Positions 8,925 to 17,687 are shown, counted from the first letter of the stretch. The stretch is DNA of 64,000 bases from an uncultured Roseibium sp. (GCF_947494555.1 NZ_CANLVF010000002.1:186001-250000); one strand, 5' to 3'. The notes: a model not told the origin generated them from the letters alone. Made by a program: numbers and translations.

Positions 8925-9832
8925 GAAACCGTCCGTTCTGTGTCTTCCGCACGCGTCTGCTCATTCGGAACTCTATCGGCACCACGCTGGCCTCTAAGAA
9001 CCTGCCAGACCGCACGCACACAGGCTTTTGCCGAACGGATATTCATATTCGGCTCGATTTTACCCGACGGTGAAAGATGGAATCCGATCCTGCGCCGTGC
9101 CATCGCCCTGACCGTGAAAAACGTAAACGTCATGCCAAGCAGCGTTCCGGCAATGACATCGCTCGGGTAATGCGCACCAACCATCACGCGGCTGAAGGCC
9201 ACCCAGAAGGCGGCGACAATGATGAGCCAGCGATAGGACGGAAAGATAAAGGCAAGTGCGGTCGCCAGCGCGGCGACGGTTGTCGAATGTCCTGAGGGAA
9301 AGCTCGTGTAGGTTCCGTCGAATGCCAGAAAATCGAAACGGACCGGCCCGACCTGTTCATAAAGCTTCGGACGGGCGCGCCCAAGCGACCACTTGAAAGC
9401 AATCGCGATCAGACCGGTGGCCGCAACTGAATAGAAAATAAAAGCTGCGTACGTGAAAACCGAGCCTATCGCCATTCGGATGCGGAAGGCAAAACGCCCC
9501 GCATCGAGAGCGAGAAGAAAAAGGCAGGTCAACCCTGTAGACAGCAGGATCCAATCCGCCTTGCCGAAATCGGTGAATGCCCGAAAGGCATTCCGGTACT
9601 CACCGGGAAGAGAGCGCAGCCACGGATAGGTGGGGACATCAAAGACGACGACCGCGACACCGACGGTCAGCAACAAGATGGCAAGTATGTCCTGCGGCCT
9701 TTGACCAGGTGACAAAGGATCGAGGCTGTCGCGCGCCCTCTCCTTGCGCCCCTTAAACAGCATCTGCGCCCGTCGAATATTGCCGCGCATGCGCGCAAGT
9801 ATCCGCCGGACATTATTGCTGCTCTTCGACAT
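8921..9832 (-). CDS. PAP2-family membrane phosphatase
   Basis: Integral-membrane phosphatase of 303 residues with all three PAP2 active-site motifs in order: KWSLGRARP, SFPSGHS and SRVMVGAHYPSD. About six hydrophobic helices surround them. Family members remove phosphate from lipid A (LpxE/LpxF type), undecaprenyl diphosphate or phosphatidylglycerol phosphate; the operon with ArnT-like and GT2 genes favours lipid A or polyprenyl substrates. The N-terminal 45 residues are strongly basic. It overlaps the GT39 gene by 20 bp and the GT2 gene by 4 bp, so the three are probably translationally coupled. Confidence 0.9.
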   Translation of the reverse strand: MSKSSNNVRRILARMRGNIRRAQMLFKGRKERARDSLDPLSPGQRPQDILAILLLTVGVAVVVFDVPTYPWLRSLPGEYRNAFRAFTDFGKADWILLSTGLTCLFLLALDAGRFAFRIRMAIGSVFTYAAFIFYSVAATGLIAIAFKWSLGRARPKLYEQVGPVRFDFLAFDGTYTSFPSGHSTTVAALATALAFIFPSYRWLIIVAAFWVAFSRVMVGAHYPSDVIAGTLLGMTFTFFTVRAMARRRIGFHLSPSGKIEPNMNIRSAKACVRAVWQVLRGQRGADRVPNEQTRAEDTERTVS

Positions 9833-11687
9833 TTCCGTTTTCTACACCTTTTGCCGCATTGTCATTCTGGTAAAGCGCGATGTCGACGATATCACCGCCA
9901 TTAATATTGAGGCCGTCTACCCTTTTTCTGACCACCGGCACAAGGCCAAACTCCTTGGCGGACGTCAAAAACGCCGCTTCTTCCCGGCTTTCTATGGCGG
10001 CGATGCGGCATAAACCCGAGTGCTGAACGTCCTTTTGAGCCAAAAACTCCGCTGCGTCCTTCGGCGAGACGATACGTGTTCCCGTTCCTTCCAGGAATAT
10101 GAAACTCGGTTCATGAAATCCGGAGGTCACGACTTGCCGCGTCGGACCGTTCTCGCAACCGGGAACTTCATCGAGGGCCGCCACCAGACGAGGACTGACC
10201 CAGATGGGTGTCAGAGCGGGCCCCACGAAACCCCAGATGCCGATTGCGACGCAAACAGCGCTGAACGCGGTGGCAGGAAAGGCATGAAGTGCTGGTCCGC
10301 GGAGCAGCCTGGAGGCCGCCGCAATCCCGAACACTCCTCCGATTGCCACAATCACCACTCCGGGAGGCGATGGCCAGATTCCGAGGACAAACGGGCCTGC
10401 GAATGCGGCCACAGCCAGTCCGACAGGAGGCAGCGCAAGAAGAACAGACGCCAGACGCTTTACCCACTTTCCGGTTTGTTCGCCGGCTCCCTCCAGGAGT
10501 GCGGCAGCAACTGGCAGCGCAAGTGCCGGCAAAATCGGCAGCGTGTAGTGCGGCAACTTTGTCGCCACGAGTTCAAAAACGATCCAGGTCGGTACAAACC
10601 AGGCAAAAGCGAAAGTCACCAGCGGGCTTGTGCGTTCCTTCCAGATCAACGGTAGCGCTATCAGGAAAAATGCCGGCAGAGGCCAGAATATGCCGAACAT
10701 GGCGCCAAGATGCGTCAGCGGCGGCGCGCCGTGCCCTTCCTGTCCCTGCCCGACTTTCCCCAGCAGATCCCTGCCTATGGCTTCCGTAAAGAATGTACCG
10801 TCCGTCGCAATCCAGATTGCGACAAACCAGGGCGACACCAGCAGCAGCAACCATAGGATCCCGATCAATGGAGCCGCCGCCTTGAACCACCGGACCTGCC
10901 GCTTCAGAACCATCAGTGCGACAACAGTCAGGCCAACCACCATAAGTCCGACCGGCCCCTTGATCAGTACGGCTGCAGCAAGCGCGGTCCAGAACAAGAA
11001 ACTGAGCCCCCACAGACGTTCGCCGGGATCCTTGAGCCAGATTCGCGCCAAAGCCCCCTGCGCAATCGCAATCGTTGCGAACAACATGGCATCTGTCTTT
11101 GCCAGGCGTGCCTCAACACCGACAATGATGGCAAGCGACACAAAACCGCCAACGAGGAGCGCACCTGCGGGACCAAGGAAAGCGCGTGCCATCCAATAGC
11201 TGGCCAGGACACTGAGTGCCGCACCGATCATTGACGGCAGGCGATAGACCCACAACGGCGCTTCAACATCATGGCCGGTCAGCTTCACCGCCGCTGCCTG
11301 CAGCCAGTAGATACCAACCGGTTTTTTATGACGGGCCTGATTCTGAAACCGGATGTCCACATAGTCACCGGTTTCCAGCATCTGTTTTGTCGCCTGCGTG
11401 TAGCGCGGTTCGTCCCGATCCAGCGGTGGTACGGTCCATTGCCCAGGAACAAACAGCAGGAGCGACAAGAGCAGCAGCAAGAACGGTGCAGTAACATCGT
11501 GCCCGAAAATCTTGAGCCAGACAGGCTTTCGAATTCCGACAGGTCTTGTTTCCGAGGAGGTTTCTTCAGTCGTCTGGGTGGCTGCGCGCTTCATGTAGCC
11601 GACATTGACTTCACCTGCCTCACGCTTGTCGGCTTCATCTGCTGCCGCGTCTTCTTGAAGCTTCTGGGTATCGCTCTTTTCTGCCAT
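9813..11687 (-). CDS. ArnT-like glycosyltransferase family 39 membrane protein
   Basis: A 624-residue polytopic GT-C enzyme that transfers a sugar from a polyprenyl phosphate to an acceptor on the periplasmic side, lipid A in ArnT proper. The first periplasmic loop carries the acidic catalytic motif DRDEPRYTQATKQM, followed by RHKKPVGIYWLQ, both typical of ArnT. A hydrophilic, charged N-terminal extension of about 65 residues precedes the first helix and is longer than in classical ArnT. First gene of the envelope operon. The sugar and acceptor cannot be inferred from sequence. Confidence 0.88.
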   Translation of the reverse strand: MAEKSDTQKLQEDAAADEADKREAGEVNVGYMKRAATQTTEETSSETRPVGIRKPVWLKIFGHDVTAPFLLLLLSLLLFVPGQWTVPPLDRDEPRYTQATKQMLETGDYVDIRFQNQARHKKPVGIYWLQAAAVKLTGHDVEAPLWVYRLPSMIGAALSVLASYWMARAFLGPAGALLVGGFVSLAIIVGVEARLAKTDAMLFATIAIAQGALARIWLKDPGERLWGLSFLFWTALAAAVLIKGPVGLMVVGLTVVALMVLKRQVRWFKAAAPLIGILWLLLLVSPWFVAIWIATDGTFFTEAIGRDLLGKVGQGQEGHGAPPLTHLGAMFGIFWPLPAFFLIALPLIWKERTSPLVTFAFAWFVPTWIVFELVATKLPHYTLPILPALALPVAAALLEGAGEQTGKWVKRLASVLLALPPVGLAVAAFAGPFVLGIWPSPPGVVIVAIGGVFGIAAASRLLRGPALHAFPATAFSAVCVAIGIWGFVGPALTPIWVSPRLVAALDEVPGCENGPTRQVVTSGFHEPSFIFLEGTGTRIVSPKDAAEFLAQKDVQHSGLCRIAAIESREEAAFLTSAKEFGLVPVVRKRVDGLNINGGDIVDIALYQNDNAAKGVENGNVEEQQ

Positions 11688-11854
11688 CTAATGCCGTTTC
11701 CAAAGTCTGCCGCCGAAAAGCAGCCTGGTGCGTGTCGCCGCCCGGAAACCTCTCCTACATGAGAGTTCGAAAAAGGGAAACAAGTGCTTGCCCTCGCGAA
11801 GCGCTGGGCTATCGTCCCTAGGTGAATTCGTTCGTTGAGTCTCCAGGATTTCAA

Positions 11855-12691
11855 ATGACCCTCATTGCGCAGATAACAGATTTGCACCTTCGGCCAAAAG
11901 GTCTTGCCTGCTACAGGGTGTCCGATACAAACATGTTTGCAGAACGCGCCATCAAAGCGCTGCTCGCATTTTCTCCAAAAATCGACGCCGTTGTCGTTAC
12001 GGGTGACCTGACTGACCGAAGCGACCCGCGGGAATATGCGGTTGCAAGAGACCTCTTGTCGCGTTTCGACGTGCCGGTTCTGCTTATGCCCGGCAATCAC
12101 GACAGCAGTTCCGGCATGCGCCGCGAGATGAAGGATTTCCCCGGAATTTGTGACAGCGATACCGACAAGATCCACTACCTGAAGATGATCGGTGACGTTG
12201 CGCTCATTGCACTGGATTCGCATATGCCCGGCAGCCCGCAGGGCCAAATCGGGGCGGAGCAATTGTCATGGCTGGACAAGACCCTGCAGGAAACCGATGC
12301 GCCTACCATGATTGCACTCCACCACCCGCCGGCACTTTCCGGGATTGTTCATATGGACAAGATGGGGCTAAGGGATTCTCGCGAGCTCGAAGGCGTCCTT
12401 TCCCGGCACGATCATGTCGAGAGAATTCTCTGCGGTCACATCCACCGGCCGATTATCGCAAGTTTCGCAAATAAAATCATGACGCTGGCCCCGAGCACGG
12501 GTCATCAGGTCCAACTGGACCTGTCGGAAGACGGTCCGGCCATGTTCAATTTCGAGCCACCGGCATTCTTCGCGCATTACCACACCCGGGAAACAGGTCT
12601 GGTGACTCATATGGCATACATCGAAAGTTATCCCGGCCCCTATCATTTCTTCGCCGATCCGGGAGTAACCTGGCCGGGAGACGAAGCCTGA
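11855..12691 (+). CDS. Metallophosphoesterase (class III cyclic-nucleotide phosphodiesterase-like)
   Basis: Calcineurin-like phosphoesterase of 278 residues. The dinuclear-metal motifs appear in order: TDLHLR, GDLTD, GNHD, HHPP and GHIHRP, matching CpdA/GpdQ-type enzymes. It could hydrolyse cAMP or a glycerophosphodiester; sequence does not decide. The start at 11855 is preferred over the GTG at 11822 because AGGA lies 7 bases upstream and the family core begins at MTLIAQITDLH. The stop overlaps the next gene's ATG (TGATG), so the two are co-translated. Confidence 0.9.
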   Translation: MTLIAQITDLHLRPKGLACYRVSDTNMFAERAIKALLAFSPKIDAVVVTGDLTDRSDPREYAVARDLLSRFDVPVLLMPGNHDSSSGMRREMKDFPGICDSDTDKIHYLKMIGDVALIALDSHMPGSPQGQIGAEQLSWLDKTLQETDAPTMIALHHPPALSGIVHMDKMGLRDSRELEGVLSRHDHVERILCGHIHRPIIASFANKIMTLAPSTGHQVQLDLSEDGPAMFNFEPPAFFAHYHTRETGLVTHMAYIESYPGPYHFFADPGVTWPGDEA

Positions 12692-13239
12692 TGATATCGC
12701 TCTACAGGCAATTCGGTCGTCTGAGATTTGCGCTGCTCCTCTTCAACCTGGCTCTGGTTTCAGCGTGCAGTGTCTTACCGGGCAGCAGTGACCTAGAGGA
12801 CAAAACCGTTCTGACGGACCAGTCGGTCGACAAGAGCCAACTCCTGTCGCTCATCAATTCCTATCGGAAACAAAACGGGCTTCCTGCTCTCAAACACGAC
12901 CCCGCACTTGATGATGTTTCGCAAAAGATGGCACGCCACATCGCGGAACGGGACAGCATGGACACATGGCAACACAGTGCCTTCGGACTTTCTCAGCGCC
13001 TCAGTAAGGCCAGTTATCCAAACTATGCAGGGGCTGAAAACCTCGGCGCCGGATATGCGAACCTGCCGGCGGCCTTCAAAGGCTGGCAGGGTTCGGAAGG
13101 TCACAACAAGAACCTGCTCAACCCATATGTCACCCGGGTTGGCATCGCCCGGACAAATCGCAACACTGGGACATGGCGAAATTTCTGGGTCATGACACTT
13201 GCCAGGCCCAAAGAAGACGGGCGTCCGGTTCTGCGATAA
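12691..13239 (+). CDS. CAP-domain (SCP/PR-1-like) lipoprotein
   Basis: A 182-residue secreted protein. The N-terminus is a lipoprotein signal peptide with lipobox LVSAC. The CAP domain follows from about residue 50: LLSLINSYRKQNGLPAL, the His in WQHSAFG, AENLGAGY and the GHNKNLLNPYVTRVGIA block with NFWVMTLAR at the end. The CAP cavity His and Glu residues are present. Bacterial CAP proteins are cell-envelope proteins of mostly unknown function. It overlaps the phosphoesterase by one base and is followed by a GC-rich terminator. Confidence 0.9.
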   Translation: MISLYRQFGRLRFALLLFNLALVSACSVLPGSSDLEDKTVLTDQSVDKSQLLSLINSYRKQNGLPALKHDPALDDVSQKMARHIAERDSMDTWQHSAFGLSQRLSKASYPNYAGAENLGAGYANLPAAFKGWQGSEGHNKNLLNPYVTRVGIARTNRNTGTWRNFWVMTLARPKEDGRPVLR

Positions 13240-13269
13240 AAAAGGGCGGGATTGACCCGCCCAGTTTCT
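13237..13269 (+). terminator. Rho-independent terminator after CAP lipoprotein
   Basis: GGGCGGG-ATTGA-CCCGCCC is a 7-bp perfect GC stem (13244-13262). It is preceded by seven A and followed by AGTTTCTT. It sits directly after the stop codon and before the convergent YcaO gene, so it may act in both directions. Confidence 0.8.
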
Positions 13270-13387
13270 TCCAGAGATCGGATGACCCAGTCATCACCCG
13301 GACACCAAACTCATAATTATGAGTTTTAAGGTCATGTTTTATTATCGAAGGCTTCCTGCCTTGTCAATTTACTCCTTAACCTTTGTT

Positions 13388-14773
13388 TCAAAATGGAAAA
13401 GGCCGCTTCTGAAACTCCTCCTCCGTTCCAGGAACATGCCGAAGCCCTCTTTTGAGGACACCGTCATAAAGGCGTTTTTTTCCAAATCGAGGTTCCCAGC
13501 TGCACAGATCTTTCGAAATGAGTTTGATGCACGGAATGTTGAGGTCGGGGCGGGTCGCGTCGAATTCCCAGATTTCGATATTCTGATCGCGGCAACTTCT
13601 CAGAAGGTCGTTATGGGTGAATTCGATTTCATGTCGTGCCGGAAGAGATGTTGCCGTGGCGCGTAGGGGCAAGTCTTCAAAGATCGACCTTTCCCGCGCG
13701 TAGGCCAGTTGTCTGGGCGCGTTGGTCACAGAAGACGTTGGCTTCTCACTTCCCGGGTAAGCCTTTTCCATCAGCACCAGTGCATTTTCCGACTGCAACA
13801 GTTCTTCCACGGCCGAGTTGCAGGCCGCAGACATGCTCAGGCCGGCAGCAGATCCAAAGGCGCTCATTTTCCCTTCGGATTCATATGACACGGCGATAAC
13901 CACATGGACATCGAGATCGGTATCCACTGAAAGAAGCCGCCACTCGCGTTCTTCATTGTCCAAAAAGCCACAAAGCGTTTCGCCCAAAACCGGACCAACG
14001 AATTCATGAGGCAGAGAGGTTATCCCCAGGCGGTTGTACCACGCCTGTCCAACCGCATCGCGTTCAACCAGTTCAAGCAGCGCGCGCCGCCTCGCACCCT
14101 CATGACAACGCCAAACCGCGCACCCGACGGTTGACGCAAACCCGAATTCCTGCCCCTGGCAAAAATCTATATCGTGGAACAGGATCGCGAAACTTGGGCA
14201 TTGCGCGATCTCATCTCCATGAAGGCGCCGCAGAACTACACGGTTTTCAGATAGGCGCGCCCAATCCGGAGTATTTGTATCCAGTTTTTGACCGTTACCT
14301 GCCAACCGGCGCGCCGCTTTCCTGCTCTGAGTTTCACTTAGCCCAAGCAAACTTGCAATCTCTACCTCCGGTAGCAAATCCTGCCTTCGCTGGATCCTTG
14401 GATCCTGCTCCGCGAGACGACAAAGGCTCAATCGCTCAGTTAGTTCCCCCAGACAACCAAAAGCTGCAGATCCTAATGTACCCGCCTGCCCGCCTGCGGG
14501 AATCACCTTCGCGTGCGCCGCACCATTCCCGTCGCCGGCAACCGCACCTTTCAAAGTTCCGGTGCAGAACTGAACAGGGCACCCCGCGCGAAACATTGGC
14601 ACAAGACGGATGTCAAAACCGGACAACAAAGGGAGAAACAATCGAAGGTCATCATGGGCCTGGTTAGGAGCGAATGCGGTGTGACTTTTCTCTTGCTGCA
14701 CCAACCCGAGACGTAAGAGATCGGCGAGCACCTCTGCGGATATCTTTGAACCATCAATCGTATTGGTGCGCAT
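13388..14773 (-). CDS. YcaO-domain protein, putative RiPP backbone-modifying enzyme
   Basis: A 461-residue protein whose C-terminal two thirds is a YcaO ATP-dependent domain. The nucleotide/Mg residues are recognisable in GCLGELTERLS (E110, E113) and ALLELVERD (E234, E237), and the protein ends KRPFPF, a short form of the Pro-rich C-terminus seen in RiPP cyclodehydratases. YcaO enzymes activate peptide backbone amides to give azolines, thioamides or amidines. No adjacent E1-like/ThiF partner, TfuA or SagB-type dehydrogenase is seen, so the reaction is open. Residues 1-100 do not show a clear peptide-recognition element. Divergent from two leader-peptide-like genes across an AT-rich spacer, which makes a RiPP role likely. 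Confidence 0.82.
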   Translation of the reverse strand: MRTNTIDGSKISAEVLADLLRLGLVQQEKSHTAFAPNQAHDDLRLFLPLLSGFDIRLVPMFRAGCPVQFCTGTLKGAVAGDGNGAAHAKVIPAGGQAGTLGSAAFGCLGELTERLSLCRLAEQDPRIQRRQDLLPEVEIASLLGLSETQSRKAARRLAGNGQKLDTNTPDWARLSENRVVLRRLHGDEIAQCPSFAILFHDIDFCQGQEFGFASTVGCAVWRCHEGARRRALLELVERDAVGQAWYNRLGITSLPHEFVGPVLGETLCGFLDNEEREWRLLSVDTDLDVHVVIAVSYESEGKMSAFGSAAGLSMSAACNSAVEELLQSENALVLMEKAYPGSEKPTSSVTNAPRQLAYARERSIFEDLPLRATATSLPARHEIEFTHNDLLRSCRDQNIEIWEFDATRPDLNIPCIKLISKDLCSWEPRFGKKRLYDGVLKRGLRHVPGTEEEFQKRPFPF

Positions 14774-15046
14774 GCTCTGCCGCTCTCATGACCCAGTAAA
14801 ACAGTATCAAGCAAAGTATCTTTGAAATACAAGCCTCTCCCTACAATTGTGTGAACTGTAAAAGTAAGAAACCGCTATTGAGCAATAATTTTTTCTCGTT
14901 TTATATTTTTCTCGAAAGCAGTCAAGCAACAGTAAAAATATAAAACCAATAATCTTTTACTAAAGTTTGACTTATTTCGGTTTGGCCATGTGACCATCCA
15001 ATCACCCGCCAAGTCAAAATTCAACTTTAACTTCATGAGGCTCACT
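14774..15046. promoter_or_regulatory. AT-rich divergent spacer between YcaO gene and precursor gene 1
   Basis: A 273-bp region clearly richer in A+T than the neighbouring DNA, especially 14860-14965. It must carry promoters in both directions. TTGACT at 14967-14972 on the plus strand resembles a -35 box, but no good -10 lies 17 bases on. No ORF with a ribosome site is present apart from the GTG-started extension of precursor 1. Confidence 0.5.
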
Positions 15047-15337
15047 ATGCACGCAGTAACGACTTCAAAAACCGAATTGGAACTTGGCGCAAAGCTTGGC
15101 GCAATCATCCAGGACAGCGATGCCCGCGAAAAACTGATCGAGAACCCAGCTGACGTTTTGGGCGGGCTTGGAGCGAATTCAGAGGTAGTTATTCATGCTG
15201 ACACAGCAGACAAGGTTCACCTTGTAGTGCCGGCGGAAGTCGACCTTTCCAAGGTACAAAGCGAAGACGACGCCTATTTTGAGGAACTCGGACTAGCGGC
15301 GCTGGGAAGCTGTTTCTACGAGGACCTTCCGGAGTAA
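15047..15337 (+). CDS. Putative RiPP precursor 1 with NHLP-type leader
   Basis: A 96-residue protein. Residues 8-65 read like a nitrile-hydratase-related leader (NHLP): ELGAKLGAIIQDSDAREKL, then ENPADVLGGLG and a strand KVHLVVPAEVDL. The C-terminal part (AYFEELGLAALGSCFYEDLPE region) would be the core and holds the only Cys (C89), next to one Ser. I start at 15047 (MHAVTT), which has TGAGG 6 bases upstream; the track's GTG at 14990 adds 19 residues without a site. The neighbouring YcaO gene supports a modified-peptide product. Family assignment is by pattern, so exact leader/core limits are inference. Confidence 0.72.
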   Translation: MHAVTTSKTELELGAKLGAIIQDSDAREKLIENPADVLGGLGANSEVVIHADTADKVHLVVPAEVDLSKVQSEDDAYFEELGLAALGSCFYEDLPE

Positions 15338-15353
15338 TCTCACAAGCAGCAAA

Positions 15354-15389
15354 GCAGAGCCGTTTGCAGCACTACGCGAACGGCCCTGC
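15354..15389 (+). other. Intergenic hairpin between the two precursor genes
   Basis: GCCGTTTGC (15359-15367) pairs with GCGAACGGC (15376-15384) with one T-G wobble and an 8-base loop. After a one-base mismatch the stem continues with GCAG/CTGC. No T-run follows, so this is a processing, stability or partial-attenuation element, placed where it could set the ratio of precursor 1 to precursor 2. It ends 18 bases before the next ATG. Confidence 0.7.
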
Positions 15390-15407
15390 TTGAGCAGGAG
15401 ACACAAC

Positions 15408-15704
15408 ATGGCGCGATTTCCGTATTACAAACGAAATGTTAGATTGCTAGGTCAGCTGATAGCAAAGGCCGCCACAAACGAAGAAACCTTCAGATCTTTC
15501 AAAGCTGACCCTCGTACTTTCCTGAAGAACATTGGTTTGCCTGACGAGACAACAAATTTGATTGACTTTGTTGTTGTAGCTGAAACAAGCAATCGAAAGT
15601 CAGTTGCTCTTCCTTACCGGTTGAATTCGGAGAAACTTGACGCTCGAGATACCAAATACCTCGAAGATCTCTCAAACATGTTTCCTCGAAACCATCTAAA
15701 TTGA
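15408..15704 (+). CDS. Putative RiPP precursor 2 with NHLP-type leader, Cys-free
   Basis: A 98-residue protein with a leader-like block LLGQLIAKAATNEETFRSFKAD followed by PRTFLKNIGLP and a strand region, the same layout as precursor 1 but divergent in sequence. The C-terminal segment (DARDTKYLEDLSNMFPRNHLN) has no Cys, and the whole protein is Cys-free, so thiazoline formation is not possible on it. The ATG at 15408 has AGGAG 7 bases upstream; the track start at 15390 does not. The 3' end overlaps the convergent regulator gene by 9 bp. Codon use (AGA, CTA) is unlike neighbouring genes and fits acquisition by transfer. Confidence 0.65.
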   Translation: MARFPYYKRNVRLLGQLIAKAATNEETFRSFKADPRTFLKNIGLPDETTNLIDFVVVAETSNRKSVALPYRLNSEKLDARDTKYLEDLSNMFPRNHLN

Positions 15705-17687
15705 ATCGCCGCCAAACAGGAACTTCTGAACAAGTTCTGCACCACGGTCGAAATTTGCACGCACCTTTTTGTTCTGGAAGAAATTGACCCTGCGTCGCCA
15801 ATCTTCCAAATCCTGTAGATCGCCAGGCGAATTTTTCATCAGCGATTGCCGATGATCTCCAAATCTCCGCAAGATTTGAACTGCCTCTTCGTGCCGGTCT
15901 GCACAAACAAGCGCGGCGACACGCGTTGTTAGCCCGCCGATGCTTACACCAGAACCTCTTTCAATCTGCTCAATTGCACCCTCGTAGTCTTCAGCTGCAA
16001 AATAGATGTTCGCAAGATATTCGTAGAAAACGCGTGGGATAAACGCAAAAAGGTTAAACGCTTTTTCAGCGGTAAGACGCGCTTCGTCAACATCACCCGA
16101 AAAAGCTAAGCCTTCGGCGACGGACATCAGGTTTGACGGGTCAGACGCGCTTAACCGCCCAGCATTTTGGAATGCGCGCCTAGCCTCTTCTGGCTTATTC
16201 GACAATATTAGTGCCCAGCCATACACCCGCTGGTTTACCGCTTGCCATGGATCGAGAACAATTGCCTGCTCAGCCAAATTGAGCAAATCGTGCATCCCCT
16301 CGGAAGTCGTTTTGTCGTGCAACGGGAAGTGCAATGCTTGTTTCATGATGATCGAAGCCTTGCCTGCATATGTTCTGGAAAAGTTTCGGTTTGATCTCTC
16401 CAACTCATTTAACAGTCGCATCGCTTTTTCATCGGACTGCGGCGTAAAATCCCAGAGAAGGGCCTCCGCCTGACACCAGCGCGCAAAAACTGAAGTATTT
16501 GAAGGATTCCGGAGGCGTTCGGTTGTAAAACTGTGCACTCGGCTTACGATATGGCTCGCCGCAGGAAGAATGCCATTCCACTGAGATAAATCGACAATCT
16601 CGTTAAAAACAATTTGCCCGTTTCCCCGGTCCTCAAATTGCACAACGACTTTTCCCGAACGATCATCGTGCCTAAAGCGCAAGAAGTAACTTCCGAGATC
16701 ATGCCCTTCGACCAACGTTGGCGAGGGCGCATTTTTTTCACCAAAATACTCCGCTTCGAACAAGTCGAATGACCTGAATGAAGACAATCCGGAGACAATT
16801 TCCTCTCGTAAATATATCGCATCATTCAAACCGGTTTTCGCAAGCGAAGCGGAAATAACCGATATTTCCGGCAACCGAACAATTGTGTCGGAGTTTGACA
16901 AGTTGGTGAGTATGGGGCCGACTTCACCCGGGCGCCTGAATTCGCTAACCTGCCAATCCTTCTCATCATTGTCTTCAAAAAGATCGAGCGTTTCCTGGTC
17001 CGGTGTGGCGTCCAGGTGCAGCTTCATTTCGCGTTCGCAGGCTTTGAGCTGCTGCTCCGCCCGTTCCCGTTGACCAAGTTTGAGATAGAGCCTGATCAAG
17101 GCACGGTGGGCCGCCTCAAGAGCCGGATCAACCTTTAAAAGAAACCGGGCACCGGCCTCGGCATTCAATCCACCATCGGTCGTAGAAATCTGGTTTAGAT
17201 GCCTGAAAGTAGCTGATGCAACCTCGGATCTCACCCGTTCACGCTCAACCTGAAGCCAGTCCGAGAACTCGGTATCAATATCGTCAAAACCAGCGAGAAA
17301 ATCGCCGCGCCAAAGGTCTTTCGCGCCCTGGAAATCTTCCGTGTGCCCTCTATCAAGCAACCTCATTATGGCGGTCAAATCTGATGAAAACGATTCCGGA
17401 TCAAGCCTGACATCACCGCTTGACGACTGCAGAACGTCGACCTCGGCTTCTTCTTCCGCCGTCTTGAGTTGGCGCAATGCCTGGCGCAGAGACTGCATCG
17501 CCTTGGGACGCTCGGCACCACTCCACAACAGGTCCGCGAGCTTTTCTCTTGGAGAGCTCATCGAGTTGACGCGGCTCAAATAGCCCATAATTGCCAGAGC
17601 CTTACGGGTTTTTACTGCAACAGGTTCCCCATTTTTGCTCAAGAGCAACGGACGACCTAGACATGCGAAGCAGTACGCGTCTGCCAT
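15696..17687 (-). CDS. SARP-like transcriptional regulator with BTAD and TPR domains
   Basis: A 663-residue protein. Residues 1-90 resemble an OmpR-type winged helix (VAVKTRKALAIMGYL; REKLADLLW; AMQSLRQALRQLK). Residues about 100-245 are a bacterial transcriptional activator domain (FLAGFDDIDTEFSDWLQVERERVR; ALIRLYLKLGQRERAEQQLKACE). The rest has TPR-like helices (NKPEEARRAFQNAGRL; EDYEGAIEQIERG). Such proteins activate secondary-metabolite and RiPP genes. I start at 17687 (MADAYCF, with GGGGA upstream); the track start is a GTG without a site. Convergent with precursor 2, so it is the likely local regulator of the YcaO/precursor genes. Confidence 0.8.
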   Translation of the reverse strand: MADAYCFACLGRPLLLSKNGEPVAVKTRKALAIMGYLSRVNSMSSPREKLADLLWSGAERPKAMQSLRQALRQLKTAEEEAEVDVLQSSSGDVRLDPESFSSDLTAIMRLLDRGHTEDFQGAKDLWRGDFLAGFDDIDTEFSDWLQVERERVRSEVASATFRHLNQISTTDGGLNAEAGARFLLKVDPALEAAHRALIRLYLKLGQRERAEQQLKACEREMKLHLDATPDQETLDLFEDNDEKDWQVSEFRRPGEVGPILTNLSNSDTIVRLPEISVISASLAKTGLNDAIYLREEIVSGLSSFRSFDLFEAEYFGEKNAPSPTLVEGHDLGSYFLRFRHDDRSGKVVVQFEDRGNGQIVFNEIVDLSQWNGILPAASHIVSRVHSFTTERLRNPSNTSVFARWCQAEALLWDFTPQSDEKAMRLLNELERSNRNFSRTYAGKASIIMKQALHFPLHDKTTSEGMHDLLNLAEQAIVLDPWQAVNQRVYGWALILSNKPEEARRAFQNAGRLSASDPSNLMSVAEGLAFSGDVDEARLTAEKAFNLFAFIPRVFYEYLANIYFAAEDYEGAIEQIERGSGVSIGGLTTRVAALVCADRHEEAVQILRRFGDHRQSLMKNSPGDLQDLEDWRRRVNFFQNKKVRANFDRGAELVQKFLFGGDSI

